A stretch of DNA of 64,000 nucleotides. Source: Paenibacillus sp. 1_12. Lineage in GTDB: Bacteria > Bacillota > Bacilli > Paenibacillales > NBRC-103111. The first letter of the stretch is position 1. Each line of letters starts with the position of its first letter. This document shows positions 26,440-35,016 of the stretch, one piece after another. The stretch spans positions 561,306 to 625,305 of the forward strand of contig NZ_FOTE01000001.1 of the NCBI RefSeq assembly GCF_900114475.1, given 5' to 3'. Both the position numbers and the translations under genes were made by a program. The notes below the pieces were generated by a model. That model saw only the letters and a list, made by a program, of their open reading frames with translations, did not search any database and had not been told where the DNA came from.

Positions 26440-26561
26440 TGAAAATCTCTCCTCTTCTTTTCAAAAAATAAATTGTAAAAGCCTGTCGAGGTATCTCAAC
26501 AGGCGGCCCCGATTCGCTTACCCAGCTGTTCGGATTTATATCTCAGTGCCATTGATTTAAT
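26440..26561 (-). ncRNA. Structured leader of trhO with terminator-like hairpin (class unknown)
   Basis: About 120 nt leader between a near-consensus promoter and trhO. On the transcript a stem GCCTGTTGAG-ATAC-CTCGACAGGC (26481-26504) is followed by TTTTACAATTTATTTTTT, looking like an intrinsic terminator inside the leader. Upstream, GGGTAAGCGAATCGGGGCCGCC could pair alternatively with parts of that stem. This is the layout of a transcription-attenuating cis-regulator. I could not match it to T-box, SAM, preQ1, c-di-GMP, ZTP or purine classes by eye. Confidence 0.5.
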
Positions 26562-26567
26562 GAGTTT

Positions 26568-26596
26568 ATTTTAGATGATCTCATATACATAGTCAA
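26568..26596 (-). promoter_or_regulatory. Sigma-A promoter of trhO
   Basis: Minus strand TTGACT (26591-26596), 17 bp spacer, TAAAAT (26568-26573). Start of transcription expected near 26561. Confidence 0.8.
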
Positions 26597-26763
26597 CTTA
26601 TATGTATGTTAAGTATTTCCATTATAATGAGCACAATTAAATGACCTGAAACTTTCGATTGATTATACAAGCACGCTTGATGCAATCAAGACAAGTACCC
26701 TGTTGAGCCCCTTGGAGCTCACCATGAAAATCGCTCACTGCTCTGTACATAAAGAAGGCGCTT

Positions 26764-26806
26764 TTGAGCTGCTATTCTTTGTATTTTCAAAGAATAGTTC
26801 TCAACA
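26764..26806 (-). terminator. Stem-loop downstream of the urease operon
   Basis: Strong stem with arms CTATTCTTTG and CAAAGAATAG plus outer TTGAG/CTCAA, about 30 nt after the ureD stop. It lacks a long T tail, so it may be a 3' stabiliser or weak terminator. The rest of 26597-26834 shows no gene I trust. Confidence 0.6.
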
Positions 26807-26834
26807 GCGTCCAGTTACTATAGATAACACTTTT

Positions 26835-27740
26835 CTATTTTCGTATATGAAGTGGAGCTTTGCCAAAGAGCTGCTGTCGAACATACTGCCAAGCAGCATC
26901 CTGTAAGCATTGAATCTCATATACTTTATGTCCCATGATGGAAAGAACCGCTCCTTTTTTATAAGTTCGGCTGATGCCATAATCCAGTGGAGTATACGTT
27001 TCAGACGAAAGTGCAGCCTGCTGCTCACCTGTCCGCTTCGCGATCAGACCCGATTCCAGCTGCTCATCCATAAATAGTTGTAATGCTTCCACGAAGGCGG
27101 CATCAACCTGCTCATTGAATATATACAGTGTACCTAGATGTGTAAATTCAGCCCAGCTGCCAACGGTGTTCAGCTGCTGACGTGCAGGTACGATCCGCTG
27201 TTTGCTGCAATAAATGAGTTCATCCTCATAAGTAACGCTCAGACGATTTTCATAATGCTCATACTGAAATAACTCGCCTCGCTGTGTTCTCCCCGGGCAG
27301 ATGAGGTCACTGAGAATCAAGGTCGATCCCACATCCATCTGAACATCCATTTGACTGTACAACACGGCATCCTTATACAACATAACAGGCTCAGGCATAT
27401 ACTCTACATAGCTGTTTGGACCAAGTGTCAAACATTGAAGCTGTTCACTCGGTCGCACGGATTCCGAATCCCCATACTCGGGACGTGCCGGATGCACCTT
27501 GGTGTAGGATTGGTTCGTTATATACACATTAGTTCTCGCATCGAACCGCCAATTGATTTCATAGCGATCTCCTGCCATAATGCCAGGTGAAGCATCCATC
27601 ATATACACACCGAGCTGTCCGTAGTCAAAAGCAAAAGTCTTGGCGATTTTTAATGGATAGGTATGATATTTATCGCTGATATTCGTCTGCCCCTCCCGCT
27701 CCTTAAAAACAGCAGTGATGCAGCCAGTGATATCAGGCAT
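26835..27740 (-). CDS. ureD: Urease accessory protein UreD (UreH)
   Basis: 301 residues. UreD docks on apo-urease and recruits UreF and UreG for nickel insertion. Family features: [49 protein letters not shown] in pieces at residues 40-90, and [18 protein letters not shown]. The ATG at 27740 overlaps the ureG stop by 8 nt (ATGCCTGA); the longer open frame is antisense-free but lies inside ureG. Last gene of the operon. Confidence 0.92.
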   Translation of the reverse strand: MPDITGCITAVFKEREGQTNISDKYHTYPLKIAKTFAFDYGQLGVYMMDASPGIMAGDRYEINWRFDARTNVYITNQSYTKVHPARPEYGDSESVRPSEQLQCLTLGPNSYVEYMPEPVMLYKDAVLYSQMDVQMDVGSTLILSDLICPGRTQRGELFQYEHYENRLSVTYEDELIYCSKQRIVPARQQLNTVGSWAEFTHLGTLYIFNEQVDAAFVEALQLFMDEQLESGLIAKRTGEQQAALSSETYTPLDYGISRTYKKGAVLSIMGHKVYEIQCLQDAAWQYVRQQLFGKAPLHIRK

Positions 27741-28395
27741 GATCAAATTCCTGCTCGACCCATTCAACAATAGCATCCACGCCATGACCATTAAACATAT
27801 TGGAGAAAATAAATGGACGGTCACCACGCATTTTGCGAGTATCCTCTTCCATTACCGTCAAGCTTGCACCCACATAAGGTGCCAAATCAATCTTGTTAAT
27901 AATAAGCATATCCGAGCGGATAATACCAGGACCACCTTTACGAGGTATTTTTTCACCTTGAGCTACATCGATAATATAGATGAAGCGATCCACCAGCTCC
28001 GGACTGAATGCTGCAGCCAGATTGTCACCACCGCTTTCTATGAAAATAATATCGAGATGGTTAAACCGCTTCTCCAGCTCATCAATCGCTTCAAAGTTCA
28101 TCGAAGCATCCTCTCTGATCGCGGTATGCGGACATCCTCCGGTTTCTACACCGATAATACGATCTGAGGTCAGCGCCTCGGAACGAATCAATATATTAGC
28201 GTCTTCCTTCGTATAAATGTCATTCGTGATGACAGCAATACTGTATTTATCGTTCAGTCTGCGGGCCAGTCTCTCCACCAGTGCTGTTTTACCTGATCCT
28301 ACAGGACCCCCTATCCCAATACGCATAGGACGATCCAAATGACTCTTTTCCGGCGCTTCCCACTCATGATGATGATGCGTTCCACCTTGACACAT
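27733..28395 (-). CDS. ureG: Urease accessory GTPase UreG
   Basis: 220-residue SIMIBI-class GTPase that supplies nickel and GTP hydrolysis for urease maturation. P-loop GGPVGSGKT at 28-36, metal-binding CPH in [13 protein letters not shown] near 87, [15 protein letters not shown], and [11 protein letters not shown] for base recognition. The N-terminus has a HHHHE stretch likely to bind nickel, which may partly offset the missing ureE. Confidence 0.96.
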   Translation of the reverse strand: MCQGGTHHHHEWEAPEKSHLDRPMRIGIGGPVGSGKTALVERLARRLNDKYSIAVITNDIYTKEDANILIRSEALTSDRIIGVETGGCPHTAIREDASMNFEAIDELEKRFNHLDIIFIESGGDNLAAAFSPELVDRFIYIIDVAQGEKIPRKGGPGIIRSDMLIINKIDLAPYVGASLTVMEEDTRKMRGDRPFIFSNMFNGHGVDAIVEWVEQEFDHA

Positions 28396-28434
28396 AATAA
28401 CATTCCTCCTGATCCATAATGTAAATAGTTGTGG

Positions 28435-29145
28435 TTATGACATAAATAATCGGGAATATAAATTCTCGTGCTGCATCATAGCGATATCAGCCATGGGCGT
28501 ATTTCCAAAACCATCCTCAAGCGGGTCCAAATGCTCCGATTGCTTCCACGCCTCCGCTATTACAGGGAGCATCTCAGCCAACAGACGTTGACCTTCAGTT
28601 TGACCAATCGACATCAGCCGAAGCCCGCTGTTGATGCAAGTAAAGGTGCAGGCATATAAATAGCCCTCCACCGCCATCGACAACGGTACATGCAAATGAT
28701 AGCTTAGCCAGCCATGAATTAGAGGGTGCGTTCCAAAGCACCGCTGCTGGCGAATTGCTTCCTGAAGCTGACTCCAAGGAAGCTCCGGGTAAATTGATAA
28801 TCCCAGCTGCTGGAGCCTGCGCCCCATTTTCACTACACCTTCCCGAGTTTCCAAGGCCGTTCGCTGCACATGCTGCATGTGATCAATCTTCCACAGCGTT
28901 TCCCATTGCTCCTGAGGAGCATACATATATACCGCCTTGACCGCGAGGGCATCGATAGCCGCCCAGCTCTGATAAAGCATGGTTTCCACATACTCTCTCA
29001 AATGGGCGGACTTTTGCACCCTGCCATTTTGCACAAGAGATTCCAATCCGAAGGAATGCGAGAATCCGCCAATCGGCAGAGCAGAATCCAGAAGCTGCAC
29101 ATAGGAGAGCCAATTGGTCGTGGAAGCTTGTGCTTGCTGCTTCAT
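28435..29145 (-). CDS. ureF: Urease accessory protein UreF
   Basis: 236-residue all-helical protein that bridges UreD and UreG in the urease activation complex. YVQLLDSALPIGGFSHSFGLESLVQNGRV at the N-terminus is the family signature, and CFGTHPLIHGWLS and RLMSIGQTEGQRLL follow. The start ATG at 29145 is directly downstream of palindromic repeat array B, whose last hairpin joins the ribosome site TTAGGATGG. Confidence 0.93.
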   Translation of the reverse strand: MKQQAQASTTNWLSYVQLLDSALPIGGFSHSFGLESLVQNGRVQKSAHLREYVETMLYQSWAAIDALAVKAVYMYAPQEQWETLWKIDHMQHVQRTALETREGVVKMGRRLQQLGLSIYPELPWSQLQEAIRQQRCFGTHPLIHGWLSYHLHVPLSMAVEGYLYACTFTCINSGLRLMSIGQTEGQRLLAEMLPVIAEAWKQSEHLDPLEDGFGNTPMADIAMMQHENLYSRLFMS

Positions 29146-29158
29146 GGAATCACCATCC

Positions 29159-29274
29159 TAAGAATTTTCGTAGAAAATCCACTACGTAAGCATCTACTTA
29201 TTTTCGCAGAAAATTCACTTCGCAAGCATTTTCTTGTGTTTTGCATAGCAAAACTTGTTTCCTAAACATCTGCT
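29159..29274 (-). repeat. Palindromic SD-linked repeat array B (three units), ureC-ureF junction
   Basis: Palindromes GTTTTGCATAGCAAAAC (29238-29254), ATTTTCGCAGAAAAT (29200-29214) and ATTTTCGTAGAAAAT (29164-29178), 36-38 bp apart. Transcript-strand linkers read ATGTTTAGGAAA, ATGCTTGCGAAG and ATGCTTACGTAG. Frames opened are MFRKQVLLCKT continuing to 23 residues, MLAK and MLT. The first palindrome has the same arms as array A, while the other two have different arms. The last palindrome is followed by TCTTAGGATGG, the ureF ribosome site. Confidence 0.82.
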
Positions 29275-31002
29275 TTAAAATAAAAAATAACGCTGTGCCA
29301 TCGGCAAAACCTTTGCAGGCTCGCATGTAATGATGGCTCCATCCACCTTCACCTCATAGGTTTCTGGATTAACATCTATCCTTGGTGTCTCTCCGTTGTG
29401 GATCATATCCTTCTTGGTGACAGAACGGCAATTTTTCACAGGCTCGATTCTTTTCTGCAAGCCCAACTGTGTATGGACACCAAAGTCGAAGGCAGCCTGA
29501 GAAACAAAGGTGATACTTTGATTCAACGCACGCCCATAAGCACCGAACATCGGACGACTCATGACCGGCTGAGGTGTCGGAATAGATGCATTGGGATCTC
29601 CCATCTGCGCGTAAGCGATCATGCCGCCCTTCAAGACCGTTTCCGGCTTAACTCCAAAAAACATCGGATTCCACAGCACCAGATCGGCCAGCTTGCCCAC
29701 TTCCACAGAACCTACCAAATGAGAAACGCCATGTGTAATCGCAGGGTTGATCGTATATTTGGCAATGTATCGCTTAATTCGAAAATTATCTTGATCCTCT
29801 GAAGTAGAGTGTTCATCAGGTGCAGGTAAATGTCCGCGCTGCTGCTTCATTTTATCCGCTGTCTGCCAGGTTCGAATGATAACCTCACCAATCCGTCCCA
29901 TTGCTTGCGAATCAGAGCTCAGCATGCTGAATACACCCAAATCGTGCAAAATATCCTCGGCAGCAATCGTTTCGGGACGAATCCTTGAATCAGCAAAAGC
30001 TACATCCTCCGGAATACGACTATCCAAATGATGACATACCATCAGCATATCGAGATGCTCTTCTATCGTATTCACTGTATAGGGTCGGGTGGGATTCGTG
30101 GAGGACGGAAGCACATTCAGCTCAGCCGAAGCTTTAATGATATCTGGAGCATGACCTCCGCCTGCACCTTCGGTATGATACGTGTGGATCGTTCTCCCGC
30201 CGATGGCTGCCAGCGTGTCTTCCACAAAACCGGATTCGTTTAACGTATCCGTGTGGATCGCAACCTGTATATCGTACAGATCTGCCACCTGCAAGCAGGT
30301 ATCAATAGCAGCCGGTGTCGTTCCCCAATCTTCATGAAGCTTCAGTCCAATCGCCCCTGCCTCTACCTGCTCTATAAGCGGTTCAGGAAATGAAGCATTT
30401 CCCTTACCGGTAAAGCCCAGATTCATCGGAAAAGCCTCCGCCGCCTGCAGCATCCGGTGCATATGCCATACACCTGGTGTACTAGTGGTCGCGCTAGTTC
30501 CCGCAGCCGGACCGGTACCTCCACCTATCATCGTCGTGACGCCGGAAGCCAGCGCGGTTTCAATCTGTTGCGGACATATATAATGAATATGAGTATCAAT
30601 GCCACCCGCCGTAATTATCTTACCTTCACCAGCAATGACTTCTGTCCCAGCACCAACAATCATTTTCGGCTGTACGCCATCCATCAGGTCAGGGTTACCC
30701 GCTTTTCCTATTCCTACAATAATACCGTCCTTAATTCCGATATCCGCTTTTACAATTCCCCAATGATCAATAATAATCGCATTGGTTATCAATGTATCCA
30801 GAACACCCTGACCCCGCGTATGACGGCTGGACTGGCCCATCCCATCACGTATAACCTTACCGCCGCCAAACTTGCATTCGTCCCCATAAACGGTGTAGTC
30901 CTGCTCAATCTCGGCCCACAGCTGCGTATCCGCCAAACGAACTGCATCACCTGTTGTAGGCCCGAACATTTGCGCGTAAGCCTTACGATCCATCTTTGCC
31001 AT
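29275..31002 (-). CDS. ureC: Urease subunit alpha UreC
   Basis: 575-residue catalytic subunit that hydrolyses urea to ammonia and carbamate with a two-nickel centre. Visible ligands: [10 protein letters not shown], the carbamylated Lys near 220 in [39 protein letters not shown], the flap MVCHHLD (Cys and His), and SSDSQAMGR with the metal Asp. The start [19 protein letters not shown] overlaps the end of ureB by 20 nt; the 39 residues further upstream in this frame are inside ureB and are not used. Confidence 0.97.
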   Translation of the reverse strand: MAKMDRKAYAQMFGPTTGDAVRLADTQLWAEIEQDYTVYGDECKFGGGKVIRDGMGQSSRHTRGQGVLDTLITNAIIIDHWGIVKADIGIKDGIIVGIGKAGNPDLMDGVQPKMIVGAGTEVIAGEGKIITAGGIDTHIHYICPQQIETALASGVTTMIGGGTGPAAGTSATTSTPGVWHMHRMLQAAEAFPMNLGFTGKGNASFPEPLIEQVEAGAIGLKLHEDWGTTPAAIDTCLQVADLYDIQVAIHTDTLNESGFVEDTLAAIGGRTIHTYHTEGAGGGHAPDIIKASAELNVLPSSTNPTRPYTVNTIEEHLDMLMVCHHLDSRIPEDVAFADSRIRPETIAAEDILHDLGVFSMLSSDSQAMGRIGEVIIRTWQTADKMKQQRGHLPAPDEHSTSEDQDNFRIKRYIAKYTINPAITHGVSHLVGSVEVGKLADLVLWNPMFFGVKPETVLKGGMIAYAQMGDPNASIPTPQPVMSRPMFGAYGRALNQSITFVSQAAFDFGVHTQLGLQKRIEPVKNCRSVTKKDMIHNGETPRIDVNPETYEVKVDGAIITCEPAKVLPMAQRYFLF

Positions 31003-31372
31003 AGGAGACTGGACCCTCCTTCCATACATCAAGGCGCCGCTTAGTTGCCTCCGGCATCTGTCCTTGTACAGCTGCACCTTGAGATAGATGATTAAGACCG
31101 AAGGAAAGCTTTGCTCCACCTAATTCAACCAGCTCCACGGGCTTCTCCTCCCCAGGTTCAAAACGGACAGCCGTACCCGCGGCGATACTCAATCGCATAC
31201 CGAAGGCTGCCTCCCGATCAAACTGAAGTCCACGGTTAACCTCAAAAAGATGAAAATGCGACCCGACCTGAATCGGCCGATCCCCCATATTCGTTACCAG
31301 AATTCGCATCGTACGTTTTCCTTTATTTAATTCAATCTCGCCAGCCTTGATGCGATATTCTCCAGGAATCAT
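30983..31372 (-). CDS. ureB: Urease subunit beta UreB
   Basis: 129 residues. Structural subunit: [19 protein letters not shown], then [19 protein letters not shown] and [18 protein letters not shown] are conserved. Ribosome site AAGGAG about 7 nt before ATG. A possibly decayed copy of the palindromic repeat lies just upstream. Confidence 0.96.
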   Translation of the reverse strand: MIPGEYRIKAGEIELNKGKRTMRILVTNMGDRPIQVGSHFHLFEVNRGLQFDREAAFGMRLSIAAGTAVRFEPGEEKPVELVELGGAKLSFGLNHLSQGAAVQGQMPEATKRRLDVWKEGPVSYGKDGS

Positions 31373-31440
31373 GGCAGCTCACTCCTTTATCTGAGAGTCA
31401 AAATGTTGGTTTTGATTCGAATAGCAAACATCGGTCTTCT
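31373..31440 (-). repeat. Possible decayed SD-linked repeat before ureB
   Basis: On the transcript strand ATGTTTGCTATTCG opens a 14-codon frame (MFAIRIKTNILTLR) that stops immediately before the ureB ribosome site AAGGAG. TCAAAA and TTTTGA arms form a short stem in the expected place, followed by CTCAGATAAAGGAG. It shares the layout of arrays A-E but little sequence. Confidence 0.35.
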
Positions 31441-31464
31441 TTTATCTTGCAAAACGGCACTACC

Positions 31465-31773
31465 TTATCCATAACCGATAGGTTGATGCACTGTTACCAG
31501 CTTCGTGCCATCCGGGAAGGTTGCTTCTACCTGCACATCATGAATCATTTCGGGTATACCTTCCATCACTTGGTTCGCTTTTAATACCTTGGTGCCGAAT
31601 TGCATGAGCTCTGCAACCGTCATTCCATCTCGGGCGCCTTCCATAATTTCCGATGTAATCAAAGCTATGCTCTCTGGATAATTCAATCTAAGACCGCGAG
31701 TCAGCCGCCTTCGGGCAACATCTGCTGCTACGGTTATGAGCAGCTTTTCCTTTTCTCTTTCCGTTAAGTGCAT
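31465..31773 (-). CDS. ureA: Urease subunit gamma UreA
   Basis: 102 residues, normal for the family. [46 protein letters not shown] and [14 protein letters not shown] are diagnostic. GAGGAGG precedes the ATG. First gene of the leftward urease operon. Confidence 0.97.
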   Translation of the reverse strand: MHLTEREKEKLLITVAADVARRRLTRGLRLNYPESIALITSEIMEGARDGMTVAELMQFGTKVLKANQVMEGIPEMIHDVQVEATFPDGTKLVTVHQPIGYG

Positions 31774-31805
31774 TTCGGATAACCTCCTCTACACAAATCA
31801 TTTTA

Positions 31806-31822
31806 TGTCAACTAACATAACA
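31806..31822 (-). promoter_or_regulatory. GlnR/TnrA-like box, ureA side
   Basis: TGTCAACTAACATAACA matches TGTNANAWWWTMTNACA at 15 of 17 positions, including both TGTNA and TNACA half sites with the proper 7 bp spacing. It lies 33 bp upstream of ureA and downstream of the predicted -10, where a bound repressor would block transcription. Confidence 0.65.
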
Positions 31823-31856
31823 CAATAAAAACAAATAATTAACATGAGGTACGTTT

Positions 31857-31885
31857 ATTATATTCGCAATCTAACCTCCTGTAAA
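31857..31885 (-). promoter_or_regulatory. Sigma-A promoter of the urease operon
   Basis: Minus strand TTTACA (31880-31885), 17 bp spacer, TATAAT (31857-31862). Leader of about 75 nt to ureA. Confidence 0.75.
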
Positions 31886-32012
31886 TCATGGACACTCATT
31901 TATTTCATGTAATCAAAGAAAAATATTACGTTTATCAACGATTTTACAAGATTTTCCCTTCGCAAAGTCGAATTATATAATATATTTTATATGATTGACC
32001 ACTGTTTATTTA

Positions 32013-32029
32013 TGTAAATTATATTGACA
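32013..32029 (+). promoter_or_regulatory. GlnR/TnrA-like box, urtA side
   Basis: TGTAAATTATATTGACA has TGTNA and TNACA half sites 7 bp apart, the core of the GlnR/TnrA consensus; the centre fits less well. It overlaps the -35 of the urtA promoter. Confidence 0.6.
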
Positions 32030-32053
32030 TATAACTAACGCATAAATTATGAT
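32024..32053 (+). promoter_or_regulatory. Sigma-A promoter of the urt operon
   Basis: TTGACA (32024-32029), 18 bp spacer, TATGAT (32048-32053). Leader of about 110 nt before urtA. The whole 400 bp between ureA and urtA holds these two promoters and boxes and no gene that I trust. Confidence 0.75.
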
Positions 32054-32173
32054 AATACACGTAACTAACATCAATTGCATGGATTCATACAGAGATATGT
32101 GATTTTAAATCAAGAATCATGCTTTGTGTTAGGAAACAGAATATTACAACTATGTTTAAAAGGAGTGGATGGA

Positions 32174-33448
32174 ATGTTGACAAAAAGAATAGGGATCAAC
32201 GTTTTAATGGCAGTATGTATGTCGCTCACCGTACTGCTAGCAGGATGTGCTACTCAAAAACAGCCGACAGCTGCACCAGCAGCCGCAGCTGACACCAAGG
32301 CCGAAGCGAAGCCGGAAGCAGGCCAAGATGCAGCAATCCCTGTAGGCATCCTGCATTCACTCACCGGAACGATGTCCATCAGCGAAGTATCCGTTAAAGA
32401 CGCGGAAATGATGGCAATAGAAGAGATTAACAAAGCTGGTGGCGTACTTGGGAAACAATTAAAGCCGGTTGTCGAGGATGGCGCATCTGATTGGCCGACA
32501 TTCGCAGAGAAAACGAAAAAATTACTGCAAAAGGACAAAGCAGCCGTTATTTTTGGAGGCTGGACCTCATCCAGTCGTAAGGCCGTACTTCCTGTCGTTG
32601 AGCAAAACAAAGGACTTTTCTTCTACCCCGTACAATATGAAGGACTGGAATCATCCCCTTACATCTTCTACACAGGCGCAACGACTAATCAGCAGATCGT
32701 CCCTGCAGTAACCTGGCTGCTGCAAAACAAGGGCAAAAAATTCTTCCTCTTAGGCTCTGACTACGTATTCCCCAGAACAGCGAACAAAATCATCAAAGAA
32801 CAGCTGAAAGCTGAAGGCGGCGAAACCGTAGCCGAGGAATACACTCCACTTGGACATACCGACTACAATACTATTATTACTAAAATAAAAAAGGATAAAC
32901 CGGACGTTATTTTCAATACCCTAAACGGCGATAGCAACGTAGCTTTCTTCAAGCAATTAAAGGATGCCGGTATTAGCGCAAAGGATTTGACTACCCTATC
33001 GGTTAGTATCGCGGAAGAAGAAATACGTGGTATCGGTGCTTCCGTATTGGAGGGTCACTATGCAGCGTGGAACTATTATCAAACAACCGATACACCTGAG
33101 AACAAAAAATTCGTTGAAGCCTACAAAGCTAAATACGGCAAAGATCGCGTGACTGACGATCCGATTGAAGCAGGCTACTTTGGTGTTTACTTATGGGCTG
33201 AGGCGGTTAAAAAAGCCGGTTCGTTCGATGTGGAAAAGGTAAAAGCCGCAGCTAAGGGCCTTGAGTTTAATGCACCCGGCGGTAAAGTCATGATTGATGG
33301 CGACAATCAGCACGTATACAAAACCGTTCGAATCGGTCAGGTGCAAGCCGACGGACAATTTAAAGAAGTATGGAACTCCGGAAAACCGGTCAAACCTGAT
33401 CCGTTCCTCAAAACGTATCCATGGGGCGCAGAGGTCACAAAGAAATAA
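32174..33448 (+). CDS. urtA: Urea ABC transporter substrate-binding lipoprotein UrtA
   Basis: 424-residue type I periplasmic-fold receptor, tethered by lipid at Cys25 (lipobox LLAGC). Ala/Lys-rich tether to about residue 60, then [31 protein letters not shown], typical of urea/amide receptors of the HAAT family, and [18 protein letters not shown]. The ATG at 32174 with AGGAG 8 nt upstream is preferred to the upstream frame start, since it gives a clean signal peptide. First gene of urtABCDE. Confidence 0.95.
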   Translation: MLTKRIGINVLMAVCMSLTVLLAGCATQKQPTAAPAAAADTKAEAKPEAGQDAAIPVGILHSLTGTMSISEVSVKDAEMMAIEEINKAGGVLGKQLKPVVEDGASDWPTFAEKTKKLLQKDKAAVIFGGWTSSSRKAVLPVVEQNKGLFFYPVQYEGLESSPYIFYTGATTNQQIVPAVTWLLQNKGKKFFLLGSDYVFPRTANKIIKEQLKAEGGETVAEEYTPLGHTDYNTIITKIKKDKPDVIFNTLNGDSNVAFFKQLKDAGISAKDLTTLSVSIAEEEIRGIGASVLEGHYAAWNYYQTTDTPENKKFVEAYKAKYGKDRVTDDPIEAGYFGVYLWAEAVKKAGSFDVEKVKAAAKGLEFNAPGGKVMIDGDNQHVYKTVRIGQVQADGQFKEVWNSGKPVKPDPFLKTYPWGAEVTKK

Positions 33449-33493
33449 TGAAGCCTTCTCATTTCTCGGATGAACCGTGTAGGACAATTTGAA

Positions 33494-33525
33494 AAAGGAC
33501 TGCCCGATTAGGGCAGTCCTGCATT
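33494..33525 (+). terminator. Stem-loop between urtA and urtB
   Basis: AGGACTGCCC-GATTA-GGGCAGTCCT followed by GCATTTT. Such intercistronic stems after a receptor gene usually lower downstream expression or protect the receptor mRNA. Confidence 0.75.
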
Positions 33526-33546
33526 TTATAAGGGAGGCTGACTCCG

Positions 33547-34452
33547 ATGGGCTTGTTACTGCTCCAACTTTTTAACGGTATTAGCTTAAGCTCTGTTCTC
33601 TTGCTCATTGCACTCGGACTCGCTATTACGTTTGGACTCATGAATGTCATCAACATGGCCCATGGCGAGTTCATCATGATAGGCGCGTATATGGCCTATA
33701 TGATCCAGCAAACTTTTCAAAAATATATGCCTGCATCAGCTTTCGGCTGGTATTTTATTGTATCAATCTTTGTCGCCTTCGCTGTCGCTTTTGTCATTGG
33801 CTGGCTGCTCGAAGTGATGCTCATTCGCTTTCTGTACGGCAGGCCGCTTGACAGTCTGCTCGCTACCTGGGGCGTCAGCCTCGTCTTGCAACAGTTGGCA
33901 AGGCAAATTTTCGGCGCTCCCAACGTGGCAGTCAAAGCACCTGATTGGCTTGAAGGCGGTCTTGCGCTGGGCACAGACCTGATGCTTCCCTACAAAAGAT
34001 TGTTCATAATCGGGCTTGTCATCGTCTGCATTACCATCATTTATTTGTATCAGTACCACAGCCGGGGCGGACGTAACATGCAGGCCGTTATGCAAAACCG
34101 CAGCATGGCTTCCTGTCTCGGAATCTCCACACGGCGCATCGACGGTCAGGCGTTCGCTTTCGGCTCCGGTATGGCGGGAATCGCAGGCTGCGCACTCACC
34201 TTGGTCGGACCTATAGGACCTACGATAGGAACCTATTACATCGTTGACGCCTTTATGGTAGTCGTTCTTGGCGGCATCGGTAAAATCATCGGTACCATTG
34301 CAGGCGCTTTGGGCATCGGAGTGCTTAGCACCGTATTCGAGTATACAACCAGTGCCACATTAGGCAAGGCTATTGTTTTTACTCTTATTATTGCATTCCT
34401 GCAATGGAAGCCTTCTGGTTTGGTTACGATGAAATCGAGGGCTTTGGATTAA
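33547..34452 (+). CDS. urtB: Urea ABC transporter permease UrtB
   Basis: 301-residue LivH-type permease with about eight helices. ALGLAITFGLMNVINMAHGEFIMIGAYMAY and NRSMASCLGISTRRIDGQAFAFGSGMAGIAGC (coupling loop) are family hallmarks. GGGAGG 9 nt before ATG. Confidence 0.95.
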   Translation: MGLLLLQLFNGISLSSVLLLIALGLAITFGLMNVINMAHGEFIMIGAYMAYMIQQTFQKYMPASAFGWYFIVSIFVAFAVAFVIGWLLEVMLIRFLYGRPLDSLLATWGVSLVLQQLARQIFGAPNVAVKAPDWLEGGLALGTDLMLPYKRLFIIGLVIVCITIIYLYQYHSRGGRNMQAVMQNRSMASCLGISTRRIDGQAFAFGSGMAGIAGCALTLVGPIGPTIGTYYIVDAFMVVVLGGIGKIIGTIAGALGIGVLSTVFEYTTSATLGKAIVFTLIIAFLQWKPSGLVTMKSRALD

Positions 34453-34854
34453 TTGCTTTCGGTGAATAAGTACCGCTGCGCGTCCAAATATCCTTCCGAT
34501 CGCTGTTGTTTCCGTATTTTTTTGATTTTAGATGATATTTAGCGGTAAAAGAAAGGAAACAAAGGCGAACGCTGACGCTTCTACAGGATCATTAGGACTC
34601 TTCGCTCTCTATTCACTGTATTTCTATATAAGATGAACTAAACATCATGACAAACATCATGACAGCAAAAAGGTGCTGCGAAAGCAGACCCCTCTTCCAA
34701 TCGCTGTTGCAGCCAGATGCTTTCGATTCTTAGTCCCAAAGGGGTAAGAATCCGTCTGCAAAGACGAACACTTCGTTTCTCCAGAAGGGTCCGCTTTCTC
34801 CGCTCGGGCCGTGTGTTTCTTTGGTTCATTTTATATAGAGGAATAAATAAAGGC
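34453..34854 (+). other. Unusually long spacer inside the urt operon
   Basis: About 400 bp with no gene I trust, in an otherwise tight operon. It holds a tandem 12 bp repeat AAACATCATGAC (34640-34651 and 34652-34663), two related 18-mers (TCCTTCCGATCGCTGTTG near 34490 and CTCTTCCAATCGCTGTTG near 34693), TTGTTTCC/GGAAACAA arms near 34500-34560, and a stable hairpin at 34725-34752. It looks like one or two inserted non-coding elements. Confidence 0.5.
34725..34752. repeat. Stable hairpin in the urtB-urtC spacer
   Basis: GATTCTTA-GT-CCC-AAA-GGG-G-TAAGAATC: outer arms of 8 bp and inner arms of 3 bp. No T tail, so not a standard terminator. Confidence 0.65.
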
Positions 34855-35012
34855 TTACGAAGAAGTAAGCTTCCTAAAGAAAGCTTAGTTTATGCTTGCG
34901 AAGTAAGCTTCCTAAAGGAAGCTCAGCTTATGCTTACGAAGTAAGCTTCCTAAAGGAAGCTCAGCTTATGCTTACGAAGTCAGTTTTGCTACGCAAAACT
35001 CTTAGGAGTTGA
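34855..35012 (+). repeat. Palindromic SD-linked repeat array C (four units), before urtC
   Basis: Palindromes at 34867-34886 (imperfect), 34906-34923 and 34944-34961 (AGCTTCCTAAAGGAAGCT, 38 bp period), and 34982-35000 (AGTTTTGCTACGCAAAACT). Linkers read ATGCTTGCGAAG or ATGCTTACGAAG, each 10 nt after an AAAGGA provided by the preceding palindrome. Frames: MLAK (34892-34906), MLTK (34930-34944) and MLTKSVLLRKTLRS (34968-35012). The last frame covers the urtC ribosome site and stops 4 nt before the urtC ATG. Confidence 0.88.
34968..35012 (+). CDS. Candidate leader peptide upstream of urtC
   Basis: ATG CTT ACG AAG ... AGG AGT TGA encodes MLTKSVLLRKTLRS. An AAAGGA lies about 10 nt before the ATG. 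Its final codons are the urtC Shine-Dalgarno (AGGAG) and its stop ends 4 nt before urtC, an arrangement suited to translational coupling. The MLTK start recurs at other repeat loci. Whether it is translated is unproven. Confidence 0.4.
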   Translation: MLTKSVLLRKTLRS

Positions 35013-35016
35013 TAAA

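Noticed and set aside
26703-26906. 67-residue open frame on the plus strand
   Set aside because: No ribosome site, overlaps the urease operon end and its stem-loop in antisense, and composition is unlike neighbours.
32174-32190. MLTK at the start of UrtA as a further repeat linker
   Set aside because: The codons are ATGTTGACAAAAAG, not ATGCTTACGAAG, and no palindrome precedes it. Coincidence.
34717-34944. 75-residue open frame in the urt spacer
   Set aside because: Rich in Arg, crosses the hairpin and repeat array, and ends in the MLTK micro-ORF. No ribosome site at its start.
34860-35010. CRISPR-like array upstream of urtC
   Set aside because: Units are 38 bp tandem copies without unique spacers, the palindromes themselves vary, and there are no cas genes. 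The same layout recurs before other genes.
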